Positions 32,703 to 48,800 of a stretch of 64,000 nucleotides of DNA are shown piece after piece (position 1 is the stretch's first letter; every line of letters starts with the position of its first letter). The stretch spans positions 248,001 through 312,000 of the forward strand of contig JNDT01002371.1 in NCBI GenBank assembly GCA_000697055.1, in the 5' to 3' direction. Made by a program: the position numbers and the translations under genes. The notes below the pieces were generated by a model. The model was not told where the DNA came from, searched no databases, and worked only from the letters and a program-made list of their open reading frames with translations. The stretch is from Saksenaea vasiformis B4078 (lineage: Eukaryota > Mucoromycota > Mucoromycetes > Mucorales > Saksenaeaceae).

Positions 32703-32976
32703 GCGCCACGTAGAGTATAGGTAGAAAACGGACGACAAAGGGAAGGATAGGAGCGCGGCTTAGAACGGCAACAGTCCCTCCGCCACGAGCCAATGGCCAT
32801 ATTGGATCATGCGCAGGTTCCCAATGCGAAATAGAAAAAAAAATACTTTTTTGTTTGCGTTCCTTTTTAAATGCACAAAAAAAGTGAATGATAGAAAAAG
32901 ATAAATATCCGCTGCAGCAAAACCTTTTCTTTTTCTTTTTCTTTTCCTGTTTTCGTTTTCTCTCATACTGTAACCC
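32703..32976. promoter_or_regulatory. Shared divergent promoter of MTQ2 and DAHP synthase
   Basis: Only 274 bp separate the two start codons. The interval holds A-rich and TTTTC-rich tracts (32830-32850 and 32925-32950) that may act as nucleosome-free elements. I see no certain TATA box or factor site. Confidence 0.5.
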
Positions 32977-34142
<1,166 letters not shown>

Positions 34143-34184
34143 CTAATGACTACTCGGTTGCAATATATAAAAGAAATATATAAA

Positions 34185-34665
34185 ACAAAGGCAATGAAAG
34201 GTGCATGTTTATTACAATCTATGCATTTAGTCTGAGCACTGACCAACACTAGTCCAATCAATTTGACCAATAATTTTTTTTGAAGGATCGAGATGACTGC
34301 TTTCATGTTGACCATGTGTGACCTATTAATATTTTATGTTTGATCCATTTGCAAACAGACTTGCATATAAAACGACCTTGTAGTCTGAGTAGTTGAATCT
34401 TGCCTGCAAAATCTCTGTGTGGCAAACCTGCCGCTTTACAGCGACTCTACATGAATTGACGACTTGGTCATTTCTATCTCATCTTTTTTTCTATCACGTC
34501 CACCACTCTTTGGTTTTGGAATTTTTAGGCACGTCCCCGTGATCTGTTTCAGAATCCAATTTGAGAAAGGAGGCGATAGGATGCATTAACAACAATAGGT
34601 GACGTTCTGTTTGTGCGAGATCTATCCTTTACAACAATGAAACTCCACGCGATTTTTTTTTATCT
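34185..34665 (-). pseudogene. Decayed partial duplicate of RPC40 (3' half)
   Basis: Aligns with 36150-36660, the 3' portion of the intact RPC40 gene, in the same orientation. Matching landmarks: the 3' flank (GAAAGGTG(C/T)ATGTTTATTACA), the last intron region (GACCTATTAATATTT, TTTGCAAACAGACTTGCA), and exon blocks around CTGAGTAGTTGAAT and CTTGGTCATTTCTA. Many substitutions and small indels break the frame, and most of the final exon (36179-36290 in the parent) is replaced or scrambled. The copy has lost the upstream exons. It is a tandem, DNA-level duplicate rather than a retrocopy, because intron sequence is retained. Confidence 0.75.
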
Positions 34666-36175
34666 GATAGCAGCTTGGAAACCATAGTACTATTGTGAAA
34701 TAATTGAGCGGAATTATAGTTTCTCCTCGATCATCCTTCAGTTCCTGTAGCAATTCTCCGGGATATATTTATGTTGAACTACAGGCCCGTATCGTGTGTA
34801 GCATTTCGTTCCGTTCTTCCCGCAGTATATCACGAGCTACTCCCATCTACCTCATCAGCATATGTAATAGCAGAGGATGCACCATGTGTTGTTTCATATA
34901 CTTCTATCTTTGGTTGTCTCATCCGCTCGTCTGGCTGACTCGTTGACTATCCAATCCTGCTCATCTAAGCTCTGAAATGATCACCTACACATCTCGTCAT
35001 CAACGGTCCCTATCAATGGTACTCAATAGCCTCCTTCCTACGCTCCACTTGCATCTGTATTTTTCTCTATTTCCATCCCTACATTGCAATCCATCGCTGT
35101 CTCTTTTTTCTTCTTTCTGAGAGAGCTCTTTGCCCGCTGTCCTTTACCTATTACTGTTCTCCTCGTCCTTTTGTCGAGAGACCGTTTATTCTTTTTTCCT
35201 CTTGACTTGAGAATCAGAGGACTTTTCATGCTTCTCTCCCCCACTCCTCTGAAGGCTAGAGTGGACAAGCTTGGATACCAAAAGTGCTCACAGCGACTTA
35301 ACGAATATATGCACGCTTTACATTGAAATAATATCTTTTTCATAATGTAGGTAGCGTGGGCCGGGCGTCACAACAATGAGAGAACTTATCATGAATCCTG
35401 GAATAAGAATCAATCTCTTGAGTCAGACGCCACCTGACTTCTCTGTTTTGATCACGGATGAGTCATTAGGTCCAGATACTGAACACATCTTACATTTTGA
35501 GATAAGGATCAGGCCCAATTTTCCATATAGCTGAAGGTTTTGATTGATGGCTTCTAAACCCCATCTGTCAACTTAAGTAATCCCAATCATCAGTCCATAT
35601 CGCTCTAGGAACGTTCCGTTCACCGGATTTTAGGTTTCGGCTTGACATTCAGCGATAGCTTTGTGAAATTAATAGAATAGTATTAGTACGTTTTTACAGT
35701 GCCGTTTTGACGAGGCGTAAAACTTTAACATATCAACTTGAATACTTCTCTTCCTTGGAAGAAGCAGATCCACTTATATTTTTTTTTTACCGATATCCGG
35801 CCCACTTTGTTTCAGCTAAAAAACGCGACCTATGTCATCTCTATCGCTACATACGTGCATATGTAGCACAATAAGCTACTGTAACGTTCGAGATCGCTGA
35901 CAGCGTAACCCTATGACTTCGACACTTATCTCCTCAACCAATTTACAATGGTAACCATAGGTCTTTATTCTAGGAAGCGTTCTCTACAGAGTCTCAGTCT
36001 AATTTTTGTTTTCAAAGATGTAGTTTTGTCAACTACATGTGGCTCGAAATTCAAATAAAAGATTTGTTACCCCAAAACACTCGCACGACGGGAAGATCCT
36101 TCTTTTTTTTCTAATCTATAAAGGAAAATAACAGCAATGATAATAAAGAAAATGAAAGGTGTATGTTTATTACAT
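34666..36175. other. Gap between the RPC40 relic and RPC40
   Basis: No gene supported. Open stretches at 34704-34946 and 35038-35343 have no recognisable motif. It may include further eroded duplicate sequence that I cannot align by eye. Confidence 0.35.
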
Positions 36176-37557
36176 TTATGCAGTTTCGTTTGAGGTAGCA
36201 CGGGCCAATGCCGGTTCAATTGCCTTGACTTTCTCCATAAGTACATCAATCGCCATGGTAAATAACTTTTCGGGGGGGATAGAGCCGGCTGTTTCCACAT
36301 TGACTATACGAGGTCTATTAGTATTTCTTCATGCTTAATCCGTTTGCAAATAAACTTACAGATAAAATGATCTCGCACTCTGAGTAATTGAACCTTATCT
36401 TCAAATTCCTTGTGTCGCAGAACCTCTCGGCTCACGGTGTCCTTACGCGGGTTGACAACCTTGGCCATTTCTACTCCATCTTCCTCCACTATATCTACCA
36501 CACCTGGTGGGAAACACTTTTGGAATTTAAGGGCATCGTCGCCTGTAATTGGCTTCAGAATTCGGATTTCGGGAAGAAGACGATAAGATGCAGTAGCAAC
36601 AGGTGACCATTTTGCATGCGTGCGTCCCTGTCCCTTGCAACAATGCAGCTCGACCTCAATTTCCTGACCTGGTCGCAATTTGGCAATCAGGATATCGTCG
36701 TGCACCGGCCGAATGGGGCACTCTTTGAACCTTTCTTCTTGATCACCCTTTGGCTCCCATACCAAATCCCCAGAATACACTGGACTGAACTATGAGTTTA
36801 TGCTGTGCATATCGTCTTTTCCGTACCATGAGAGTTAATGTACTTTTTTTTAAGATCCGTCTCGCCCTCCTTTGCTTTAGGATTTCTTTCACACTTGACC
36901 TTCAGCTTGAAAACGATCGTGTTCAGGTCAGTCGGTAAATCGCCAGCTAAATATGACAACATTAGCATCCGTAATACACCTAATTCACATTCCACTCATC
37001 TAACTAACTTACGGTTTTTGTACTCAAAAAGCTGAGGGTCAACCTTGATGGGAATCAAACCCAATCGGTGTGACAGGACTTCGTCCTGAATAACCGATGT
37101 ATTGTTCATAACATAAACATTCTCAATACATACGGTAGGCACCTAAGTAAAAAAGAAAATATAAGAACCATGCTTCACCATATGTTCAGCTAAATTATTA
37201 CCTCCGCGATCAGAATTCGACGGAAAGCGTTAGCGATCGATGCGTCTACACCAACAAGGTCGAACTCGATGCTGTGTTGTGACAGGCTGTTGATCTTGAT
37301 GCGGAATTTCTATACGTATTGTTAATCGAAGTTCATCCTGGCCAAATAATATTCTCACTTTTTTGAATTCTTCGATGTCCCATGCGAGATTTAGCCTAGG
37401 ATACTGGTGGGGATAGTCGCTACCGGTGACCTATTAAGGGCATTAAAGGGTCAGCGGGCAAAATGTAATGTATTTCCAAGAAACGCACACTGAAGACTCG
37501 GTCACGCTCAACGAAGACGTGGGTACGCAGAAGTTCAACATTCTCCGGAAGCTCCAT
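36176..37557 (-). CDS. RPC40: RNA polymerase I and III subunit AC40
   Basis: Starts at 37557 ([19 protein letters not shown]), followed by [37 protein letters not shown] with [30 protein letters not shown] then [14 protein letters not shown], then [36 protein letters not shown], then [13 protein letters not shown] and [20 protein letters not shown], and a last exon [14 protein letters not shown] ending RATSNETA at 36176. The alpha-type dimerisation region (NAFRRI) and HRLGLIP motifs identify the AC40 subunit, which pairs with AC19 in Pol I and Pol III assembly. About seven exons; length of about 340 aa is typical. A decayed partial copy lies at 34185-34665. Confidence 0.94.
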
Positions 37558-38140
37558 TATAGGACGCGATGTATAATAATTGTGTCGGGACACGAGAATA
37601 AAATTTTAGAAAGTCAAAGCCGCTGTCTCCGTGACTTCCCTGTCGGGAATGTGTCTTTCAAATCCCGAAGCAAAGATTAATCGCGTTCAAAAGATAGCAG
37701 GTGGGTACAGGATATACGAGGGAGCATCAATATACATCAATTTTACGTCAGAAGATTATTTGAGCAGCATAAAAAATAAATTGGATAAAAGTAAAAATAC
37801 GTGCTTCAAAACGCAGACTCCATCTGGAAGTGACGCCGAATAATTCCAAATGGACGCAAAGTCATGGGAAATATCCTGTAAAATACGGATATTTTTAATT
37901 TCAATAAAAAAGTGCAATGTAGGGTTTGACCTTTTGAAAACGAAATATATACACCCACGATTGCTCTTGTCTCTCCCTCTGTTCAGGATGCATTATCCGT
38001 GTCCCGGACTGTCCTTGGCTGAGTTGCTGTTCTTTGCCCATGTCCCAAGTTAAGTAACTGTTGTCACACTTACCATTAATCATCTTACTGCAATAGATCT
38101 CCATAAGTTGTACTGCTTCAAGTCCTATACATTCACTTAA
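37558..38140. other. Intergenic stretch with a repeat
   Basis: Contains the RPC40 promoter side and one copy of dispersed repeat family A (37730-37840). No gene supported. Confidence 0.4.
37730..37840 (+). repeat. Dispersed repeat family A, distal segment
   Basis: Clearly related to 52430-52520: GAGCAGCATAAAAAATAAAT, GGATAAAAGTAAAAATACGT and GCTTCAAAACGCAGACTCC each have near-identical partners there. This is the best-conserved pair in the family, roughly 85 percent identical by eye over about 80 bases. Confidence 0.7.
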
Positions 38141-38517
38141 GACCCAAACTTGGCCGCTGCCAGAAGCTGCCCTACCTAGTCAGATGCTGTGGCAGGACGC
38201 CTTGAAAGCGGAGCAACATCTTCCGAAGGTTAAATAAAGAGGATATCCAAATCCTATTTCACCTACTAGCAATGGATTATTTTTTTAATGCCGCTCGAAT
38301 GAATTTCACGGATCAACGACGCATGGTCAATGCCTCCTTGGCGCTAAATTCTACGCTGCGAGTACGCAAAATTTATATAGAAAGAATAATGCAAGACCAT
38401 TTAATAAAATACCCAACGAACGATATCGGTAAGCTTGCAGATAGATCGTTCCTGTTTCTTGTTGCAGCGTTGCAACTCGGCCCAATTGGGGTGCGTCCAA
38501 AGGAAGATTGCGTTTGA
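38141..38517 (+). CDS. Short spliced gene or gene fragment, unrecognised
   Basis: Exons can be chained: TWPLPEAALPSQMLWQDALK with AEQHLPK (to about 38228), then AMDYFFNAARMNFTDQRRM with LRVRKIYIERIMQDHL (from 38270), a donor GTAAGC at 38431 and a last piece ending RPKEDCV at 38517. The introns have usable sites with a normal length. The start codon is unclear. The protein would be about 100 aa, helical and basic. The W-Q-D/N-A-L opening recalls the start of the gene at 315, but the rest does not match. Function unknown. Confidence 0.4.
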
Positions 38518-38679
38518 AGTTTGTCCACTCATGCAGCCTGTGTGACTTGCTTTGGATACACTCACCTTTACTAAGAGCTGGAGCCGAGATCGCTCAATCC
38601 TACACAACAAAAGCATCCAATGGCGCACGAAGAAGTCATGGAAGAAGGTATGGCTATCTTTTGTTAGGAATAGTCTATA

Positions 38680-41600
38680 ATGTTTAATAACGAGGAGCGC
38701 GCTGACTCATCCTGGTTTATGCGCTTAGAAATTTGCAGAGTATGCCGATGCGAAGCAACACCAGACCAACCACTCTTCCATCCATGTAAATGTTCAGGCA
38801 GCATCCGACATGTCCATCAGGATTGGTATGTACAGACTCGTCCTACCGCAGATTCTAATAATCCACCATAGCTTAATAGAATGGTTATCTCATAGCAGGA
38901 AAAAGTATAACCCAGCTTTGGTCGTCGAAAAGAAATTAACTTCTTTATAGATATTGCGAATTATGCGAACATCCATTTGTTTTTACTCCAGGTAAAAATG
39001 AAATAAGTTCAAGCGAATAAGTCGTGCTTATCTCCTACGTCAAATAGTTTATCGACAAGACATGCCTGAATCACTACCACCAATTTTATTTGTCAAACAG
39101 TTACAAAAACGCCTCACATTTGCATTGAATATGACCGCACGAGCCATCCTCGTGGTTTGTGTGTGGTTGATTGTATTGCCCTACTTTACCGTCTGGATTT
39201 GGCGCTTCTACTTTTGGAGCGGCGAAAATTTATCAACGCAACTGACTCGTTTCCAAAAATTGCGAAATCATACTGCCAGCGCGGGTGTGGTGGCTAATAT
39301 ATCGGCCGCTGTCACGTCGTCAATAACGGAATATGCAGCTGATTCAGTTCCAGAGATACATCCAACATCGAGCACCGGGGATTCTACAGCCACAAGTTAT
39401 CCATGGATCGACACACTCAGAACAAGCTTCAGTATAAAGTGAGTTGAGGGAGAAAGCACAAATTGGAGGAATGCATTTCCATTCTAATACGACTTATTAC
39501 TAGGACATTTTTTTCAGATTGTTTCGAAGGCCAGGTTATTACCTGTGTTGTTGTCGTGGTTTTCGTAGCCGCATTTCTTTTACGCGAATGGATCATTCAA
39601 AATATACCCGCTGATTTGCTGGAAATCGAAGAAGATGAACCTGTAATACCTAACGCGCATGAACCTGCCGACGCCGACCAACCGAATCAACGTGGAATAC
39701 ATCATGCTCATTTCCATGAAGGGCACGATGAGCAGCACCAAAGGGACAACTATTTCGAAGATCAAGACCACGATCATTGGGAGGATTCTCCCGAGTCTCC
39801 AAGAGCGCCTGATGATGCTTCTATGTGGGGCCAAGCTAGCGGCATGGGAAGTTCATCGACTATCTTATTTGACGATGGTGATACGATTATGGATGAGGAG
39901 GAACGACGACGGTTTCGAGCTTCATCCATGCCAGCTCCGTCGTTGGATAGTGAATCAGAGGATGACGAACCGACAACATCTGAAGATAGACGCAGTAAGC
40001 AGAGAGAATTTGTGCGTGCCACGAGTATGGAACCACAAATGGGCGCATCCAGGAACTCGAGTTTCCACAACAACGAAGACAATATGATTTTGCGTGGTCA
40101 CCCACCTCACGCTCCGAGAATACCTCACGCAGAAACCCCTATAGCTCCCCGCGCTCAACCACCACACGAACGATTCCCACCACAGCAGCAAGATCAAGAG
40201 GAACATCCAGCACGACCGTTCCGGCCTGTACCACATCATGAAAATCAAAACCACCGGCATGCCAGACCCAACGAAGATGCTGCACCAGAAAATAATGACA
40301 ATGCAGATAACGATGATAACGACATCGATAATGAAAATTTAGGCGATGATATCGATGGGGTACTCGAAGCAGTTGGCATGCGAGGCAGCTTGTGGATGCT
40401 GGCACAAAATTCAGCACTTATGTGTCTTTTGATCAGTCTCTGCCTGGGAGCTACTGTATGGGTCCCATATCTTATAGGAATGATGTTTGTCATGGTATGC
40501 ATCATGATCTGTTGACATGTACTGATATTTTCTGGTTAGACCGAAACGTTGGAGTTGATCCGTATACCCCTTCGCTTGGTGCGATTTGCTACGGACCCTC
40601 TACTTGATCTCGTCTTCTGGCTATGTTTTGACCGTGCGTGGCCAGCAGCAGTAGCAATCTACGATGCGTACCTGAAGCCGTACATCTACTATACCATTCC
40701 TACCAGCGTACAGGTGGCAGGAGAGAATATTGTGCTGAATCTACAACAATACCTTAAAAAAGACACTGTATCTTCTGGCACGACTCCTATCGCCGTGGAC
40801 GCTGGTGCCTCTGTGCTGGAAATAGAAGAAGTGATTAAGCAGCTGACGATGCTTGTCAACCAGATCGAACCGGCGATTGAGTCGGCAATAGTGAAATATC
40901 ACAGCCTGGCGACTGGCCGCACAGCATTTGACAGGTTCATGTGTATCGTCATTGGCTATGCTATTGTAATTATTGTCAGCTCGTGGTGTCTATCGCGAAC
41001 ACGTACCTCATACGCAGCCTTTGGACGAACAGCGCAGGAAGCCATTCGACAACAAGGCATTATCCTGAAAGTGGGAATGTTTATTGCTATTGAGTTACTT
41101 CTTTTCCCTATCATGTGTGGTTTGCTGTTGGACCTTTCGACCATGTGTCTGTTCAGTAACGCGACATTACTGAGTCGGCTTGCCTATTTGCAGTCTCATC
41201 CTCTATCTTCTGTGTTTCTGCATTGGTTCCTAGGTACGGGATTCATGTTCTTATTTGCAGTCCTTGTTACTGTATGTCGTGATATTGTGCGACCGGGTGT
41301 TATGTGGTTTATCAGGGATCCAAATGATCCACAGTTTCATCCTATCAAGGAGATTGTCGAGAGGCCAGTCTTGACACAGCTTCAGAAAATCGGCGCCAGT
41401 GGTATCATGTATGCGATCGTGATTGCTGTCGGAGTCGGCGGTGTAGTTGGATGCATTGATTTTATGACGGACAATTTCTTACCTCTGCGGTGGAACCTTG
41501 GGTAAGTCTAATTGAGGTAATGACAATTGCTTGCTTATATGGAGTTATTCCAGGGAGCCTTTATCGAACATACCGTTCGACTTGATCCTTATACAGGTCA

Positions 41601-43001
41601 TTGTACCTGCTGTGGTTAGATACTTTGAGCCGAAACGAACTATCAAGGAGCTTTCCATTCGATGGATCTCTTTTGTCTGTCGGCAACTTCGTCTCACATC
41701 ATTTATGTTTGGTGGACGTGTCCCTGCTGAAGAAGGCAAAGTGTATTATAAGACCTGGAGAGCTCTTTTCCTACAGACCGAACCCCCGTACCCAGAAGAC
41801 GAACTTGCTCAAAGAAGTGAAAACGACGATGCGGCATTTGTTCGTGATGGTCAGTTAGTGCGTGCACCGAAACACGACAGTGTCCCCTTTGTTCCTGGGC
41901 GACAGATGCTAGTGCCTGTAGATCCTATAACACATGAAGCTCTGAACGACAATGAGCGCCGGTTGGGTCATCCTGCATCTAGCGCACCTGGGGGTGATGC
42001 TGCCAATACGATCATTGTATATATCCCGCCCCACTTCAGAGCGCGTGTCAGTCTCTTTCTTCTTGTCATGTGGATTTCTGGCAGTCTGTTTTTCTGTGGC
42101 TCTACCATCGTGCCGATCGCCTTTGGTCGTTACATATTCTCCGAATGGTTTTTAGCCAAGAGCAGCGTGCATGATGTGTACGCATATCTTGCAGGCGGAG
42201 GATTTATGGTGCTGATTGGAACTTTAATGGGGCGTCTGATTGAGTTCGCTCAGCATATGTGGGTTGATCCAAGTTTGATGTCACTCTATCGCCATGCTAA
42301 AGATGCCACGCAATGGGTAAGTTCAAAAAGAGAAAATTGAATACGGAGATTAACCCGACGGAAAGATCATCCACTGGGGATTTTTCATAGTGTCATTTGG
42401 AATTATACTGCCCAGTTTGTTTGGTCTGCTGGCCGAACTCTATGTGATATTACCTTTACGAACAATTACCAACACACCGACCATCCAAGTTTTCCCAATG
42501 TGGACAAGAGGATTTGCATGTATGAGTATTTTGCACGGTGTGATACAGCTACTTCCAGCAAATGCATGGCGCGACAACTTAAATCAGGTATACGACACGG
42601 TCAGTTTTTAAGGGCACAGATTGATCATGTATCATAGACATTTCAACGTGGGATCCGGGACATGGACATTGTTTTAACATTTAAAAAAGTGGTTGGCCCT
42701 CTACTGTTAATGGGGCTCATCGGAATCATTCTACCCTGTCTTGTAGCACTCGTAAACATCTACTTTCTAGGTAAGGTCCTGACTGCAAAGGAAAATAGTA
42801 TTTCTGACGCGGAGGACAATAGCATCACAAAGTCCTGCTTTGCAAGTCAAGATGATACAAATCACGTTCCCAGCGGCACTGATTGGACTAGGATCGTATT
42901 ATCTGGGAAGAGTTGGCGCAAGCTTTGGACGAAGTTGGGTCCAGTCAGTTCGAGAAGACAACTACCTCGTAGGACGAACATTGCATAATTTAGATGAGTA
43001 G
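38680..43001 (+). CDS. SSM4: DOA10/MARCH6-type ER membrane E3 ubiquitin ligase
   Basis: Starts [18 protein letters not shown], then a complete [36 protein letters not shown], then across two introns [13 protein letters not shown] and [12 protein letters not shown]. The C4HC3 pattern is intact. [18 protein letters not shown] and a membrane segment follow. A large cytosolic insert (about 39600-40370) is rich in His, Asp, Glu and Pro. At least ten further hydrophobic segments run to the end, including the TEB4 region (VWPYLIG-like, then [16 protein letters not shown]). The last exons join as [20 protein letters not shown], then [19 protein letters not shown] before TAG at 42999-43001; the tail V-R-D/E-D-x-Y-L-V-G-R-x-L-H-N is diagnostic. 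It degrades misfolded and N-terminally tagged ER and nuclear-envelope proteins. Confidence 0.93.
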
Positions 43002-43788
43002 TGTTGTAGAAGGAAATAAAAAAAAAGATGATCTAATATCGATCGCATTGTACTATCTTGTTGCACCTTTTGCAAAAATATATGATGCGTTTAGTTTCTA
43101 TGCTGTCTGAGCACGCTTGATCTGTTATTGTCTTCAGCTTTCTTAGAAAATCAGCAGATTCTGTGCCTCTATCACTCAAGTACTCACGTTAGCTGCAAAA
43201 AAAAAAAGAGAAGCTAAATGGATGCGATAGGCAGTATGGGCCCGTTTGCTCGAGGGGAATATCGATGCTACTTCTATACGAGAAATGAGATAGCTGCGAT
43301 CATTATGAGATCTTTATCCGATGAATGAGAAAAGAATGAACCGCAGCGTATACGTTTATTTTATTGGCCCGATGGATATCAATCGGTGCTATATTGAAGA
43401 ATCACTGGCTGGCTCGGGCACTACACACAGATGCTATTGGCCTGTGTTACCCTACATACTAGCTCCGTTCGCACATGCTGTTGCTGTATGCGGAACACGG
43501 AAATGTGGTTATATTGTATTCTTGTCGCGATTACTACAGACATATAAAGCATCTTCTTATGTGCGCACTAGAAAAAGTTTTACAAGCAACGTACTGTTTC
43601 ATTAAAAAAGGCCCTGGACACCCCGATATCGTTGTTCTTTTTTTGGCATTTCTTAATTAAACTTGAATTGCATGTCGGAAACTTCATCTTGTTCAGTTAG
43701 AAAAAGTGCAGCTGTGTAACCGGTTAAATGTTCTGCCTCCGGGAGTTTTTGAGAGGGGATTTCAGCGTGGTTACTCCTCTCATTCATC
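43002..43788. other. Intergenic stretch
   Basis: No gene supported; open stretches at 43321-43660 lack motifs. It holds the terminator side of DOA10 and the promoter of the MAP kinase. Confidence 0.5.
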
Positions 43789-45315
<1,527 letters not shown>

Positions 45316-45874
45316 TTTTGTGTAGTATAATACTCTTTTTTTTTTGGAGGCACGTTAAATCTATGTCTCTATGGTATAGTTATCTGTGAAAATAGTTTAT
45401 CTCATAGGAGGATATACTCGTGCGCCTGAGAATAGACAGAACTTAGTATTGTACGTATCTATGATTTATTGCCGTTGTTGTATGGACCATCATACTTGAG
45501 CAGAAGATGCACCTATTTATCGGTCCGATGCATGTATTTTCACACAGTCATCCATTAACTAGCTAGTCAATACGTGTTAAGTGTCTCACAATCTTCCAAG
45601 TAAAAGAATAGTCCAGCAGAGCCACTCAATTATGCGCGTTCTGTTAGAAGCAGAAATCCAAGCATAAGCATCATGTGATAGCACCGATAAACAGCGTGTT
45701 ATCTTAACAATCGACGTGGGTGCACATTGTCTGCCCATGGTATGGAAAGCAGCAGGTGTCGCTAGTTACAACTGAATTTCAAGTTTCGGGAATGCTTGTG
45801 ACATTTGGAACAGCTCTGATTGGGAAGGTAGGAGATTGAAGTTCACGCCCTATCCTTGCCGTTTACCCACAAAC
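45316..45874. other. Intergenic stretch
   Basis: No gene supported. It contains the upstream region of the tricalbin gene; a short T run lies at 45332-45342. Confidence 0.5.
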
Positions 45875-48800
45875 ATGGATAGTAATCGTGACCGACGAAA
45901 GAGTCAGGAGACCCCCACCGGTTACGAAGAGGGCGCTCATGTCACAGAGAGGAGCATGCAGCAGTCAAGTGTTGAAACAAAACGCTACTCCGTTAAGTCG
46001 TTTGAATCCACCGAGACCCAAATGAAACGCAAATCAACCGAGAAAACCATTCCTGCAGACTTGCTACCTGATCTCCACAACCTCCTCGGTAATGAAAGCG
46101 GAATACAAACTGAGTTGGCAACTCATGATGCTGAGGCCGTGAGAGAAGCTGTCTCGGCTGCGGAAAGCAAACCGGTGATGAGCAAAAAGTTTAACGAGAT
46201 GGCTGGCGCGTTTCCTTTTACACGTCGCACACCAGAGTGGTATCGTACTGGTTGGACTGCCTTGGCAAATTCAAGCAGCTTTCCCCCAAAGAAAGGAGAC
46301 TGGTTAGACGATCTGATACCTGAAGGATTTTATGGTGAATGGTGGCATAATGCAGCTGTGCTAGTCATAACAGCTTTCACTGCATGGTTTCTCGGAAAGA
46401 CTGGTGCTGGGATTGGCACATTAATATTAGGCTGCCTATTTCTAGGTAAGCTCTTTTTTATTGCCTATCGTTTGGATGCACGCATGTGGCAAGAGAACCG
46501 TTGTGTTAATACCAAGATAAATCATGTAATCTGTAGCGACGTATTATCAGCTTAGTCTACGCCGATTCCGTCACAATGCCCGAGATGATATACAACGAGA
46601 ACTAGCAAAAATGTCAATCGAGGATGATGAGGAACCTGTGGAATGGATGAATAGCTTTTTACAAAAGTTCTGGCTTATTTTTGAGCCAGTGATGAGTGCC
46701 CTTGTCGTAGAGAATTTGGATACGTATATCACAGACTATCTCCCTGGATTTCTGGATTCAGTTCGTCTCACAACATTTACGCTGGGAACAAAACCGTTTC
46801 GAATTGAAAGCGTAAAAACATACCAAAACACTGATCCTGACACGGTGGTAAAATCATAGCTCATACTTCGCAGAATTCCAATAACCACCTTCCCCCTTCT
46901 TCTTTCTTAATTAGTGCATGGACTGGCGCGTGTCTTTCACACCTGGAGATCTTACTGATCTAACGCTCGAAGAACGCAATCTTCAGGTGAATCCAAAGAT
47001 TGTGATGACGATTCGCGTAGGGAAGGGATCAGTGGGTGCAGGCTTTCCTGTTCTGGTAGAAGATATGAGCTTCTCTGGTCATATGCGCGTCAAAATCCGA
47101 TTTATGGACAAGTTTCCATATGCTAAAGTTCTTGAAGCATGTTTCCTTGAGAAACCTAGCTTTGATTATGTCTGCAAGCCATTAGGAACTGATTCGTTTG
47201 GATTTGACGTTAATGTGGTAAGTACTGACATTACCTACGCTGTGGAAGCGAGCGCACTCGATAACAAGTGATGGCAGATTCCTGGTCTCCAGAGCTTTAT
47301 TCGCGATCAGATCCATGCTATACTCGGTCCACTGATGTATGCACCTAATGTGTTTACCTTTGATATTGACAGATTCTTCGCGGGCGAGCTTGATATCAGT
47401 AAGTATGCAAAGAGAAAAAGATCGATAGTCTAATAGTAGAATATTGTAGCTCAAGCCAATGGTGTTTTGGCTATCACTGTGTATTCGACTTCTGCCATAC
47501 GAAACGTGGATCACCTATTTGATGGAGAACCCAGTACCTACGTTCGATTTTATTTGGATCATGCGCAAGAATTGGGACGTACAAGCGTTCGCGACAAGAC
47601 ATTTGAACCGCAATGGAACGAAACTCGATTTTTGTTGCTCAATAACCTGAACGCACAGCTTTCTCTGGAACTCAGGACCCATAACCCAACAGGAAAAGAC
47701 CGGAGACTTGCGACAGCACATTTTGACCTAAGAGAATTAGATGCGGAAGATCAGAACGAGCAAGAGGATCTGTGAGAAGGCACTGCTATTTAAACCCTTT
47801 GTTCACTAACAATCAAAATTAGGACGTTGGCTCTTCTTCGTAACGGCAAACCAGTGAGCGATTTACGTGTTGATCTACATTACTTGCCTGTATCAAAGCC
47901 TATGAAGCGAGTGGATGGAACCATTGAACCTCCTGAAGAATCTAGTAAGTAACACATTATGTACAGAATACGACCCCATCTAAAACAATACCTCACAGAC
48001 TCTGGTGTACTTCGATTGACGGTGCATGAATGTCGCCAGTTAGGATCGAACCGTTTCGGTTCCTCGCGACTTAGCCCCTACGTGCGTGTCATTATCAATG
48101 GCACGGAGAAAATGAAGACTCCGGTTGCCAAACGCAACGCAGAACCAAAATACGAGCAGGCGAGTGAAGTGATGGCTCTTGACCGTTCGCAAGTCTATCT
48201 GCGTGTAGAGGTTAGAGATGACAGTAAAACAGAGGAGGATAATATCGTGGGTATCTGGACTTCATACTTGAACGATATGATGCGACTGCAAGAAAACCAA
48301 GACTTTTGGTGGAAGCTTAAGCTCAATGACGAGGAGGTTGGAGAAATTCGACTGAGCGCTCAATGGAAACCAGTTGTCATGACAGGCTTTGCTGAAAGTC
48401 TGGGTAGTCACGGATACGAAGGTGAGACGACAGCGAGACTAGATACTTGGAACTTTTTATTCAGCATTGACGTATTGTAGAACCACCTATTGGTGTTATT
48501 CGATTTGCATTCTGGGAAGCACAGAAATTACGCAATGTGGAAAACGTTGCAGGAAAGTCAGATCCCTATGTGCGTGTTATGTCGGGAAGTCAAATCCGTA
48601 CACGTACTGAAGTCGTTGATAATAACCTGAATCCGGAATGGGGAGAGATACATTATGTGCCAGTCCACTCTCTCAAGGAGAATCTTGTGCTAGAAATCAT
48701 GGATTGGAATGCAAAGACGAAAGACAGAACTTTAGGTTTCACTGAGGTCAGAACAGCTGATCTTGCACGGCAACGCATTGGAGATCAAAGCGTGGATCCC

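Noticed and set aside
39580..40505. Several minus-strand frames over the DOA10 insert
   Set aside because: Antisense shadows of the low-complexity acidic/His-rich coding insert.
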